64,000 nucleotides of DNA, from assembly GCF_900129765.1 (NCBI RefSeq), contig NZ_FQWU01000008.1, forward strand, positions 1 through 64,000, written 5' to 3'. The DNA comes from Massilia sp. CF038. Lineage in GTDB: Bacteria > Pseudomonadota > Gammaproteobacteria > Burkholderiales > Burkholderiaceae_D. Positions 25,790 through 34,518 of this stretch are shown here, piece after piece. The notes beneath the pieces were generated by a model. It was not told the origin of the DNA, searched no databases, and worked only from the letters and a program-made list of their open reading frames with translations. The position numbers and the translations under genes are program-made. Positions within the stretch are counted from its first letter, which is position 1, and each line of letters opens with the position of its first letter.

Positions 25790-27859
25790 ATGAAACGACG
25801 TTTGGATTGGCTGCTGGGATGTGCCGCAGCCGTGTTAAGTACCGCATGTGCGGCCCAGAGCGCCTTGCCGGGACGGCTTGAAGCCGAGTCCTTTGCCAGC
25901 ATGGCCGGCGTGGCCACCGAGGCCAGCAGCGACACTGGCGGCGGCCTGGACGTGGGCTGGATCGACACTGGCGACTGGATGAGTTATGCCGTCAATCCAG
26001 CCAGCGCCGGCTGGTACACGGTGCAGTACCGGGTCGCTTCGCCCGGCACCAGCGGCCAGATCGTGCTGTCGCAAAACGCGAAGGATATCAGCGCCGTGAC
26101 GGCGGTGCCCAACACGGGCGGCTGGCAGAACTGGGCCACGGTCAGTGCGCGCGTCTATCTCAATGCCGGGCCCCAGCAGCTGGCCGTGTTTGCCAAGGGC
26201 GGCGGCTTCAATCTGAACTGGATCAGCTTTGCCGCCGAAGGCACGCCCAGCGCGCTGCCAGGCATTCGCCAGAACGGCGCATTCTGGGTCGACACTGCCG
26301 GCAAGAAGGTCGACCTGCGCGGCGTCAATCTGGGCAATTGGCTGCAGCTCGAATTCTGGATGATGAACCAGAGCATGTCCAACAGCGCTGGCGTGATCAA
26401 TGACCAGTGCACGCTGGAGTCAACCCTGAGCAGCCGCTTCGGCCAGGCCGAAAAAGAGCGCCTGATGGGCGCCTTCCGCGACAGCTGGATCACCGCGCGC
26501 GACTTTGACCTGATCAAGAGCCTGGGCATGAACGTGGTGCGCGTGCCTTTCCATTTCAGCCTGGTGGAAGATGAAACGCGGCCCTATACCTTGCGTGCCG
26601 ACGCCTGGAAGCACCTCGATTTTGCCATCAACGAGGCGGAAAAACGGGGCATGTATGTGATCCTGGACCTGCACGGCGCCGTGGGCGGGCAGGCTGGCGC
26701 CGCCGAGCAGCACGACGGCTGCGTGGGGGCGGCCCAGATGTGGACCAACAACAGCTACCGCGACCGCACCAAGTGGCTGTGGGACATGGTCGCGTCGCGC
26801 TATCGCGGCCGCACTGCAGTCGCAGCCTACGATCTGCTCAACGAACCATGGGGCACCGACGCCGGCACCATGGCCGCCTTTGCCTACGAATTGTTCAACG
26901 TGGTGCGCGCCAAGGACCCGGAGCATGTGATCATCCTGCCAGGTCACAACAGCGGTATCGATGCGTATGGCAATCCGAACACGCGCGGCCTGTCCAACGT
27001 GGCGCTGGGCATGCACTTCTACCCTGGGCTGTGGGGTTGGAATGAAGTGCAGGGCGCCGCGGCCCAGGCCAATGTGCACGCCAACTGGCTGCACTGCAAT
27101 ACCAGCGGCACGGGCGAATCGTGCGACTGGAACAGCAAGCTCACGGCCTTGCAGACCCCGTTCATCATCGGTGAATTCCAGCCCTGGGCGCTGACCGGCG
27201 CCTTTGGCGGCCAGGTCACGCGCAAGACCTACGATATCTATAACCAGTACGGCTGGGCCGGCACCAGCTGGGCCTACAAAACGGTCAGCTACGCTGGCTC
27301 GAACGGCGACACCAACAGCTGGGGCTGGGGCGTGGTGAGCAACAGCAGCAATGGCGGCGCGATGGGCAGTATCAATGTCAGCACTGCCTCAAGCGCCCAG
27401 ATTGAGAGTTATTTCCGCGCGTTTGCATCGCAGGCGCTGGTGCGCAACGAAAGCGTGGCGTACTGGATGAACTGGAAGCCGGCCGTGGGCGCGCGCATCG
27501 AAGCTGAAATGTTCGCTTACCACAAGGGCATGCGCATGGAAACGACCAGCGACAGCGGCGGCGGCTTCAACGTGGGCAACGTGGACAATAACGACTGGAT
27601 GAGCTATCCGGTCAACGTGCCCAAAACCGGCTGGTACAACCTGCAATTCCGCCTGGCCAGTCCGTACAGCGGGGGCCAGTTTGCCTTGAGCCGCAACAGC
27701 ACCGACCTGGTCACCGTCACGGTACCCAACACGGGCGGCTGGCAGAACTGGCAAACCGCCACTGCAGCGGTGTACCTCAACGCCGGCCAGCAGGACTTGA
27801 CGATTTATAGCAAGGTCGGGGGCTGGAACATCAACTGGTGGCAGTTGAGCGCGCAGTAA
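25790..27859 (+). CDS. secreted GH5 glucanase with two CBM6-like modules
   Basis: 689 residues. Signal region ends near 'CAAQS' (about 24). Modules in order: CBM6-like (28-150, 'RLEAESFASMAG...WIDTGDWMSYAVN...LNWISF'), GH5 catalytic domain (about 160-475), and a second CBM6-like module (about 565-688) closely similar to the first. The GH5 acid/base Glu352 ('LLNEPWG') and nucleophile Glu462 ('IIGEFQPW') are present, with 'VRVPFHF' and 'MHFYPG'. The 'RGVNLGNWLQLE' opening resembles exo-beta-1,3-glucanases, so beta-1,3-glucan (fungal or algal) is a likely substrate. AGGAGACAGGC precedes the ATG. Confidence 0.93.
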   Translation: MKRRLDWLLGCAAAVLSTACAAQSALPGRLEAESFASMAGVATEASSDTGGGLDVGWIDTGDWMSYAVNPASAGWYTVQYRVASPGTSGQIVLSQNAKDISAVTAVPNTGGWQNWATVSARVYLNAGPQQLAVFAKGGGFNLNWISFAAEGTPSALPGIRQNGAFWVDTAGKKVDLRGVNLGNWLQLEFWMMNQSMSNSAGVINDQCTLESTLSSRFGQAEKERLMGAFRDSWITARDFDLIKSLGMNVVRVPFHFSLVEDETRPYTLRADAWKHLDFAINEAEKRGMYVILDLHGAVGGQAGAAEQHDGCVGAAQMWTNNSYRDRTKWLWDMVASRYRGRTAVAAYDLLNEPWGTDAGTMAAFAYELFNVVRAKDPEHVIILPGHNSGIDAYGNPNTRGLSNVALGMHFYPGLWGWNEVQGAAAQANVHANWLHCNTSGTGESCDWNSKLTALQTPFIIGEFQPWALTGAFGGQVTRKTYDIYNQYGWAGTSWAYKTVSYAGSNGDTNSWGWGVVSNSSNGGAMGSINVSTASSAQIESYFRAFASQALVRNESVAYWMNWKPAVGARIEAEMFAYHKGMRMETTSDSGGGFNVGNVDNNDWMSYPVNVPKTGWYNLQFRLASPYSGGQFALSRNSTDLVTVTVPNTGGWQNWQTATAAVYLNAGQQDLTIYSKVGGWNINWWQLSAQ

Positions 27860-27872
27860 TCATTGGGGTCAC

Positions 27873-28037
27873 TTAGTTGGGAAGCTGGTCGCCGGCCGAT
27901 GCTGCGCCGGCGCCAGCGGACGCGCTGGCCAGCGGCGGCGCCACTTGCGGCGCTGGCCGTGCGGCCGGGCTGCATGCCGTGAGCATGAAGGTCACGACAG
28001 CCAGCACCAGAAGGAAGAGAATCTGCAAACGTTTCAT
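27873..28037 (-). CDS. small lipoprotein, 54 aa
   Basis: A short gene reading MKRLQILFLLVLAVVTFMLT then AC and an Ala-Pro-rich stretch ending in DQLPN. The signal peptide has the lipobox LTAC with Cys at residue 22, giving a mature lipopeptide of 33 residues. It ends 14 bp from the convergent GH5 gene and follows the M48-like gene by 80 bp on the same strand, so it may be the last gene of that transcript. Such tiny Ala/Pro lipoproteins are common in this family of bacteria; the function is unknown. Confidence 0.75.
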   Translation of the reverse strand: MKRLQILFLLVLAVVTFMLTACSPAARPAPQVAPPLASASAGAGAASAGDQLPN

Positions 28038-28117
28038 GGACGCGCCTCAGGAAAAAACCTCAGTATTGCATTTGTCGCAATCTGAGGTCCAACGTAAAAC
28101 GCGCCTGCTTTTACCGT

Positions 28118-29638
28118 TCAGGCAGCCAGACGTTCGACCACTTCATCGCACCATTGCTGGGCTTGACGGTCGTCATTGCGCGTGCGCAGGAAGGTGTAGC
28201 CGGCGTGCAGCGCATCATTGGTCAGATGGCGGTTATTGCGCGCCGCAATCGTCAGATACTGCAGGCCGCGCTGGTCGCCTTCGTCCAGCAGGATGCAACC
28301 GAGGCTGAACGCAGCGCGCGGGAACGGTCCGCCTGGCTGGCGCAGCAGGTATTCCAGCACCGGCTTGGCTTCGGCTGGTGTTTCAAACTCGGCTTTCAGG
28401 CGCGCCAGTTCCTGCAGATCCACCAGCGACAGGGTATTGAGCGGCACAAAGCGCAGCGCTTCCAGGCGGGCGTGGGCACGCTTGACGTAGCGGTGACGCT
28501 CGGCCCAATCCTTCTTTTCCGCATTCCACCAGGCTTGGTCGAATTCGTTGGCCAGATGTTCGGCCAGGCGTCCCAGCAGGGTGGCGGCGGCACTCTTTTC
28601 CAGCGCCTCGGGCAGCACCGGTTTTTGACCGAGTGCCTCGACCCGCTCGCGCAGGCAGGGATGGGTGTCGGTGACGCCTGATTTTTCTTCCCACGCCGCT
28701 TTCAGACGCGGCTTGGTCGACCATTCTTCATGGCTCATGCGAAACGCCGTGCTCATGGACTGATACGGCATGAACACCGGACGCTCGCGCGTGTCGGCCT
28801 GGGTATACAGGGTCGACCAGAAATTGGTGTGGAACCAGCTGGCCAGCAGATTGCTGCGCACCAGCGCGGCGGCCATCACATCTTTGCCTGCCACACGGCC
28901 AGCGGCGCGGTCGGCCGAGAATTCATCCTGGCGCGACAAGACGAAGGTGTAGGCATTGAAGTAGGGCATGAAAGCGCCCAGCATCCGTACCAGGGTGGTG
29001 TGCACCAGGGTGGCGCTTTCGTCCGCTTCCAGGCGTTCGTGCACCGCGCGCAGCGTGCGCCGCTGGCGGTAAATCCAGGCGTGCACCTTGCCGTGGGCTG
29101 CGGCCAGGTGGGCGTATTCGCGGGCCACGCTGGCCATGATTTCGGTGGTGCTCTGGCCAAACATGAAGGGCAGGCCCAGCATCAGGTAATTGGTATTCGG
29201 TCCGATCAAGCCCCAGCGCGGCAGTTGCGCGATAGCGGCATTGTATTCGGTGTCGACCAGGACCCAGTCAATGCGCGGGCCCTTGAGCTTGGCCTGCATT
29301 TTGTCCAGCATCTTGAACAGTACCGGCGCTTCGGACCGCGTCACGGGGCGTCCCGCAGGCGTGGACAGGGGCGTGAGCATTTCACGCAGCAAAATATAGG
29401 CCACCGGCAGCAGCAGCAAGCCGAACATGCCGGCCAGGAAGACGGTGCGGTTCATGCCCGCATGGGCAAAGTGCGTGATCGCAAAACCGAGGATCAGGGT
29501 CACCAGGGCCAGGGCGCCAAACAGCACCACATAGGCCACGCAACTGAGCAGCAACACCTTGATACGGAAAGCCCGCGGCGCGTTGCTGGACTCGGTTTCA
29601 AGTCGTTCTATGAGCCAGCTGATTTCTTCGTCGTCCAC
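28118..29638 (-). CDS. M48-type membrane protein with degenerate zinc motif and TPR-like tail
   Basis: 506 residues. Two membrane segments (about 27-55 and 66-88), then an M48/HtpX-like domain. The usual H-E-x-x-H helix is replaced by Arg173-Glu-Tyr-Ala-His177 ('VAREYAHLAAAHG'), losing the first zinc ligand, whereas the downstream 'DEFSADRAAG' (Glu239, the usual third ligand and Asp) is kept. Residues about 360-500 are helical and repeat-like ('PRAAFSLGCILLDEGDQRGLQYL'). It is probably a non-catalytic relative acting as a membrane-bound scaffold, or an unusual enzyme. The start at 29638 is the only good one. Confidence 0.82.
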   Translation of the reverse strand: MDDEEISWLIERLETESSNAPRAFRIKVLLLSCVAYVVLFGALALVTLILGFAITHFAHAGMNRTVFLAGMFGLLLLPVAYILLREMLTPLSTPAGRPVTRSEAPVLFKMLDKMQAKLKGPRIDWVLVDTEYNAAIAQLPRWGLIGPNTNYLMLGLPFMFGQSTTEIMASVAREYAHLAAAHGKVHAWIYRQRRTLRAVHERLEADESATLVHTTLVRMLGAFMPYFNAYTFVLSRQDEFSADRAAGRVAGKDVMAAALVRSNLLASWFHTNFWSTLYTQADTRERPVFMPYQSMSTAFRMSHEEWSTKPRLKAAWEEKSGVTDTHPCLRERVEALGQKPVLPEALEKSAAATLLGRLAEHLANEFDQAWWNAEKKDWAERHRYVKRAHARLEALRFVPLNTLSLVDLQELARLKAEFETPAEAKPVLEYLLRQPGGPFPRAAFSLGCILLDEGDQRGLQYLTIAARNNRHLTNDALHAGYTFLRTRNDDRQAQQWCDEVVERLAA

Positions 29639-29715
29639 CGGGACCTCCTAATTGCGAATCGGCAATTCTACCGTAGTGGTGAAAAATACAATACATGCAT
29701 TGTTGTTTTTTCCAT

Positions 29716-29761
29716 TAAAACGGCGTCATTTGTAACAGATTCTTACATCTGATGACGCCGT
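29716..29761 (-). terminator. intrinsic terminator of the S9 peptidase gene
   Basis: On the minus strand a 10-bp stem ACGGCGTCAT / ATGACGCCGT (29752-29761 with 29720-29729) is followed by a T-rich stretch. An inner CAGAT/ATCTG pair extends the hairpin. It lies 30 bp after the S9 stop codon. Confidence 0.75.
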
Positions 29762-29791
29762 GCGTTGCCATAGGTCAACAAATGTGTTGCT

Positions 29792-31798
29792 CTATTTCAT
29801 TTCAAGTGCTTCCGGCAAGCCTGGCGCAAACTCGGCGCCGTGCTTGACCTGGGCGGTCGATGCTTTCAGCGTGGCGCCAATGGGCTCGGCCCGTCCGCCC
29901 AGGCAGCGCGCCAAAAAGTTTTCCGCTACCGCCTGGAAGGCGATGTTGTTGACCGGCCGCGCAAAGCCATGGCCTTCGTCCGGAAACAGCACATAGGTGA
30001 CCGGGATTTTTTTGGCGCGCATCGATTCGACGATCTGGTCCGATTCACGCACATTCACACGCGGATCGTTGGCGCCCTGGCCGATGAGCAGCGGGCGCAC
30101 GATCTTGTCGGCCGCGTACAAAGGCGAGCGCTCCTTGAGCAAGGCGCGGCCAGCGTCGGTGGTGGGGTCGCCCATGCGCTTGTAGAACTGCTGTTTGAAC
30201 GATTCCCAGTAAGGCGGGATGGTTTCGAGCAGCGTAAACAGGTTGGATGGGCCGACAATGTCGACCCCGCAGGCGAAGGTCTCCGGTGTGAACGCCAGGC
30301 CGGCCAGGGTGGCGTAGCCGCCGTACGAGCCGCCCATGATGGCCACTTTGTCCTTGCTGGTGATGCCTTTGGCCACGGCCCAGTTGACCGCGTCCAGCAA
30401 GTCTTCGTGCATCTTGCGGCCCCATTGCAGGTCGCCGGCGGAGATGAATTTTTTGCCGAAGCCAGTCGAGCCGCGGAAGTTCACCGACAGCACCGCGTAG
30501 CCGCGGTTGGCCAGCCACTGGTGGTAACTGTGATAGCCATACATATCGCGTGCCCACGGCCCGCCGTGGACGAACAGCACCATGGGCTGCGGCCCCTTGG
30601 CCCCTTTCGGCAGCGACAGATACGACACCAGCGTCATGCCGTCGCGCGCCTTGATTTCCTCGGCCTGCATGGCCACCAGCGGCGCCCCATCGAGTTCGGG
30701 CCGCGCCACGAACACCTTGGACAAACGTTTGCCCTTGCGCTCGTACAGCCAGAACGAATACGGGCTGGTGACGCGGTCGATGGCGACGATCCATTTGTCG
30801 TCGGCTTCGCTGCGCGAGACGATCGCGTAGTCACCCTTGGCGGCGCGCTTCAGATAAGCCAGGTCGGCTTTCACGGCCGGGTCCACGGCAATCTGCTCGC
30901 GCCGCAGGTAGCTCACTTCGTAGGCCTGGATGCGGCCTGTCTTCTGGTCATACAGGGCGTCGCCAATGTCGGCGCGCGCATCCTCGGCCACCACGCTGAA
31001 CTTGCCGCTGGCCAGATCCTGGGCCATCAGCGCTGCTGTGTCGCGTCCACGCGAATCGGTCCAGTACAAGGTTTTGCCGTCAGCGGTGAATTCGAGCGGC
31101 CGCGTGGTGAGCGAGTCATCCAGGCCCACTTCGATGGCGGGTGCCGGATCGGCCTTGCCGTCGGCCCAGCGATAGTAATCGGTGCCGCCGTCGCTGCGTG
31201 ACTTCGACGCCATGCGCAAGTGCAGGTCGTCGTCGGCAATGAAGTCGGCCCAGCCATCGTTCTGCTGCACCAGCGTGAGCTTGCCGGTGGCCAGATCAAG
31301 ACTGTGCACGTCGTGCCATTTCGGATCCCGGTTGTTCACGCCGATCAGGATGCGGTCCTTGACCTTGCGCCCGACCTTGACCAGCTGGACCCGGGTTTTT
31401 TCGAACGGCGTGAGGCTGGTCTGGGCGCCGGTGTAGACGTTCACGCCGTACAGCAGAAAGTTCTCGTCACCGCCCTTGTCGTTGATGAACAGCAGCGACT
31501 TGGAATCGGGCGACCAGAAGGCATTGCGGATCGGGCGCTTGGTTTCGCTGGTCAGTGGCCGGCCGCTATTGGGCTTGTCGAGCGGCGCCACCCAGACATT
31601 GAGCACGCCGTCGCGCGGCGCGATCCACGACAGCCACTTGCCGTCCGGGCTGATGCGCCCGGCCGTACGGGTGGGATTGCCGAAAAACTTGGCGCGCTCG
31701 ATCAGGGGCACGCCGTTCGCGGGCGGGGCCGCGGCATGCGCCAGGGACGGCAGCACAACACTTGCAGAAAACAGCAGGACCAGCGCAGAACGGATCAT
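29792..31798 (-). CDS. secreted S9 family peptidase (acylaminoacyl-peptidase type)
   Basis: 668 residues. Signal peptide 1-22 ('SLAHAAA'). The N-terminal two thirds form a beta-propeller with WD-like strands. The C-terminal alpha/beta-hydrolase domain carries Ser in 'IMGGSYGGYATLAGL', Asp in 'GQGANDPRVN' and His in 'FPDEGHGF'. It hydrolyses short peptides, probably in the periplasm. The start at 31798 follows GCGAGG and gives the signal peptide at once. A second S9 enzyme is at 43590-45569. Confidence 0.92.
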   Translation of the reverse strand: MIRSALVLLFSASVVLPSLAHAAAPPANGVPLIERAKFFGNPTRTAGRISPDGKWLSWIAPRDGVLNVWVAPLDKPNSGRPLTSETKRPIRNAFWSPDSKSLLFINDKGGDENFLLYGVNVYTGAQTSLTPFEKTRVQLVKVGRKVKDRILIGVNNRDPKWHDVHSLDLATGKLTLVQQNDGWADFIADDDLHLRMASKSRSDGGTDYYRWADGKADPAPAIEVGLDDSLTTRPLEFTADGKTLYWTDSRGRDTAALMAQDLASGKFSVVAEDARADIGDALYDQKTGRIQAYEVSYLRREQIAVDPAVKADLAYLKRAAKGDYAIVSRSEADDKWIVAIDRVTSPYSFWLYERKGKRLSKVFVARPELDGAPLVAMQAEEIKARDGMTLVSYLSLPKGAKGPQPMVLFVHGGPWARDMYGYHSYHQWLANRGYAVLSVNFRGSTGFGKKFISAGDLQWGRKMHEDLLDAVNWAVAKGITSKDKVAIMGGSYGGYATLAGLAFTPETFACGVDIVGPSNLFTLLETIPPYWESFKQQFYKRMGDPTTDAGRALLKERSPLYAADKIVRPLLIGQGANDPRVNVRESDQIVESMRAKKIPVTYVLFPDEGHGFARPVNNIAFQAVAENFLARCLGGRAEPIGATLKASTAQVKHGAEFAPGLPEALEMK

Positions 31799-31853
31799 GA
31801 AAACCTCGCTTAGTGAATGGACCAACAGGACAGGCATATAACGAAACGCAAAC

Positions 31854-31911
31854 CACATCGCCCTCGCGCAGGCGGGGGCCCATACCACGCTGAACAACTT
31901 CCGCAACATGG
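31854..31911. repeat. half REP-like element
   Basis: CACATCGCCCTCGCGCAGGC and the following GGGGGCCCATACCACGCTGAACAA match the left half of the family, but the right half with the closing arm is missing. It sits between two leftward genes and appears to be a decayed copy. Confidence 0.7.
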
Positions 31912-31953
31912 AATAAGAAGGATCGAATCCAAGCCTGACACTGGCAACTCGGC

Positions 31954-34335
31954 TCATGCCGCCGGCCGTATCACCCCGTCCGCCATCGCTGCCAGCAATT
32001 GCGCAAACGGCGCAGGCCGCGCAAACAGATAACCCTGCATGCAGTCGCATTCGTTGGCGCATAAAAAATCGGCCTGGGCCTGGGTTTCCACGCCCTCGGC
32101 CACCACCCGCAAGCCCAGGTGGCGCGCCATCGCCAGAATCGCTTGCACGATTGCCAGGCCGTTGACGTCGGACGGGGTGTCGTGAATGAAGCTGCGGTCA
32201 ATCTTCAGTTCATACAGCGGCATGCGGCGCAGGTAGGCCAGGCTGGAATAGCCGGTGCCGAAGTCGTCGATCGAAAAACGCAGGCCCAGCGCGGCCAGTT
32301 CAGCCATGCGCTTGACGGTGTCGTCAAATTTATCAATCAGCAGCCCCTCGGTCACTTCCAGGATCAGCAGATGCGCCGGCGCACCGGTCTCGCGCAAGGT
32401 GGCCCTGACCTGTTCGACGAAGTCAATCTGGCGGAACTGGCTGGGACTGACGTTGACCGACAGCGGCAGCGCGTGGCCGGCCGCGCCCAGTTGCACCACC
32501 GCCAGGCAGGCTTCGCGCATGGCCCAGTGGCCCAGGCTGTGAATCAGGCCTGATTGTTCGGCAATCGGGATGAAGGTATTCGGGGGCACCGAGCTGCCAT
32601 CGGCGCGCTGCCAGCGCATCAGCAGTTCGGCGCCGGCAATGCGCCCGCTCGGGTCTACCTGCGGCTGATAATGCATCTGCAGTTCGCCCGCACCCAGCGC
32701 CAGCGCCAGACTGCGCGCCAGCGTCAGGCGCTGCTCGACGTCGGTCTGCATCGCTTCTTCGTAGAACACGATGCCGTTGCGGCCGTCGGCCTTGGCGCGA
32801 TACATGGCGGTATCGGCTTCGCGCAGCAAGTCGTCGGCCGTGTCGCCGGTACCGGGGAACAGGGTCGCACCCAGGCTGGCGCCGGACTGGTAGGACTGGC
32901 CATCGATGATGAACGGTTCGGCCAGGGCGGCGCGTACTTTTTCCGCAATCATCAGGGCGTGATGGGCAGCTTCCACCGTTTCCGCACCCAGGCCGGGCAG
33001 CAGCACCACGAATTCGTCGCCGCCGATGCGCGCCACCGTATCACCCTTGCGTACCAGCGCCGTCAGGCGCGCGCCGGCATGGCGCAGCAGCGCGTCGCCC
33101 ACCGCGTGGCCGCGCGCGTCATTGATGTCCTTGAAGTGGTCCAGATCAATGAACATCACGCCGCTGTAACTGCCATCACGGCTGGTGGTCTCGAGCAGCT
33201 TGGCGATCCGGTCCATCAGCAGGCGCCGGTTGGGCAGGCCGGTCAGCACGTCGTAAAAGGCCAGCCGGTGAATGTCGTCTTCCGATTTGCGGCGCTCGGT
33301 AATGTCGCGCTCGACGACCAGCCAGTGGGTGTTGTTGCCGCCTTCGTCGGCAAACGGCACCATGTCGGTCTCGACCCAGTAGGGTTCACCGTCGCGCGTG
33401 TAATTGAGCAGTTCGGCGCGCACGGCTTCCTGGCGCGCCATGGCCGCTTCGATACGGCTCAAGGTGGTGTGGCTGGTGGCCGGCCCCGACAAATGCCGCA
33501 ACGGCTGACCCAGCAGTTCGGCGCGCGCGTAGCCGGAGCGGCGCTCAAACGCGTCGTTCACGAAAATCACCGGCGCCCCCTGGCCAGGCGAGGGACCGAC
33601 TTCGGCAATCAGCACCATGTCGTTCAGGCGCGCCAGGGCGGCAGAAGTCAGGCGCAGTTCATTGTTGAGCGCGTGCAGCTCGTTGCGTCCCAGTTCCATG
33701 GTCACGGCGGTGGCGCTGACGGTGGTCAGCGCAGCGGCCAGCTGGCGCAGCAGCACCCCGCAGGACAGGGTGATGATGCCGGTAATGAAGACAAAATTGA
33801 CCGCGATGATCAGCGGCCGCGTGATCAGGCCGCCCCCGGTCAGCAGCGAGATGGCCAGCACTGCCACGCCGGTGATCGCCAGCCACCAGTAAGCCGGCCG
33901 CAAACCGAGCAGCAGGGCGGCCAGCACTGGCACCGCGGCCAGGTAGATCTGGCTGACCGGGCGGTTTTGCAGCATCAGCGCGGCGCCCACGGCAAAGGTG
34001 ACGGCCATGAAGCTGAAGACCCGGAACGAGAACGGCAGGCTGCGCCAGTGCCACACCGCGAGCAGCCACAGCATGGCGATGGTGTCGATCACAGCCACCA
34101 GCCACAGCTTTTCACTGATCGCCAGCAGGACGCTGGGCACGGCGGTGGCGCCACCCAAGATGAGTACAACCAGCAACAGCCGGTGAAAGATCTGCAGGCG
34201 CCAGTGGGCGATGTCGCTCGGGCCGGTCAAGGTGTCGGATCCTCGTTGTACTTCGGGGAAAAAGCGCCTTCTCAATCCACGCGGCAGTGGAACTGAGTAT
34301 TTTGATAACCATACCACAGCTTTCTGTTTATGCAT
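31954..34335 (-). CDS. membrane PAS-GGDEF-EAL cyclic di-GMP protein
   Basis: 793 residues. Six membrane segments at about 50-210, a PAS domain (about 230-350, 'DITERRKSEDD' exit), a GGDEF domain with intact 'RIGGDEFVVLL', and an EAL domain with 'AELLMRW' (Leu replacing the middle Ala of EAL), 'DDFGTGYSSLAYL', 'ELKIDRSFI' and 'VAEGVET'. Both catalytic cores look complete, so it may both make and break cyclic di-GMP, or one half may be regulatory. The start has GGGAGAAG 6 bp upstream. Confidence 0.93.
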   Translation of the reverse strand: MHKQKAVVWLSKYSVPLPRGLRRRFFPEVQRGSDTLTGPSDIAHWRLQIFHRLLLVVLILGGATAVPSVLLAISEKLWLVAVIDTIAMLWLLAVWHWRSLPFSFRVFSFMAVTFAVGAALMLQNRPVSQIYLAAVPVLAALLLGLRPAYWWLAITGVAVLAISLLTGGGLITRPLIIAVNFVFITGIITLSCGVLLRQLAAALTTVSATAVTMELGRNELHALNNELRLTSAALARLNDMVLIAEVGPSPGQGAPVIFVNDAFERRSGYARAELLGQPLRHLSGPATSHTTLSRIEAAMARQEAVRAELLNYTRDGEPYWVETDMVPFADEGGNNTHWLVVERDITERRKSEDDIHRLAFYDVLTGLPNRRLLMDRIAKLLETTSRDGSYSGVMFIDLDHFKDINDARGHAVGDALLRHAGARLTALVRKGDTVARIGGDEFVVLLPGLGAETVEAAHHALMIAEKVRAALAEPFIIDGQSYQSGASLGATLFPGTGDTADDLLREADTAMYRAKADGRNGIVFYEEAMQTDVEQRLTLARSLALALGAGELQMHYQPQVDPSGRIAGAELLMRWQRADGSSVPPNTFIPIAEQSGLIHSLGHWAMREACLAVVQLGAAGHALPLSVNVSPSQFRQIDFVEQVRATLRETGAPAHLLILEVTEGLLIDKFDDTVKRMAELAALGLRFSIDDFGTGYSSLAYLRRMPLYELKIDRSFIHDTPSDVNGLAIVQAILAMARHLGLRVVAEGVETQAQADFLCANECDCMQGYLFARPAPFAQLLAAMADGVIRPAA

Positions 34336-34518
34336 CCGGTCTTCTCCCTGTGGCCTGCCCGCGTATTTTTTTGCGCCTTGGCCCTTGCCGGATTTGGTTT
34401 AGGCTGGAGTACCTGTTAGACTTTTAGAAATATATGTCTGCTTGAAACAATGACTTCTTTTAAGGAGCGCAAGCAGCAACAACAGCACCAATACAAGAAC
34501 TTAAAGGGGTACGATCCG

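Noticed and set aside
34450-34518. Upstream start for the TonB receptor
   Set aside because: It would add a Gln-rich segment before the signal peptide; the ATG at 34519 has its own AAAGGGG site.
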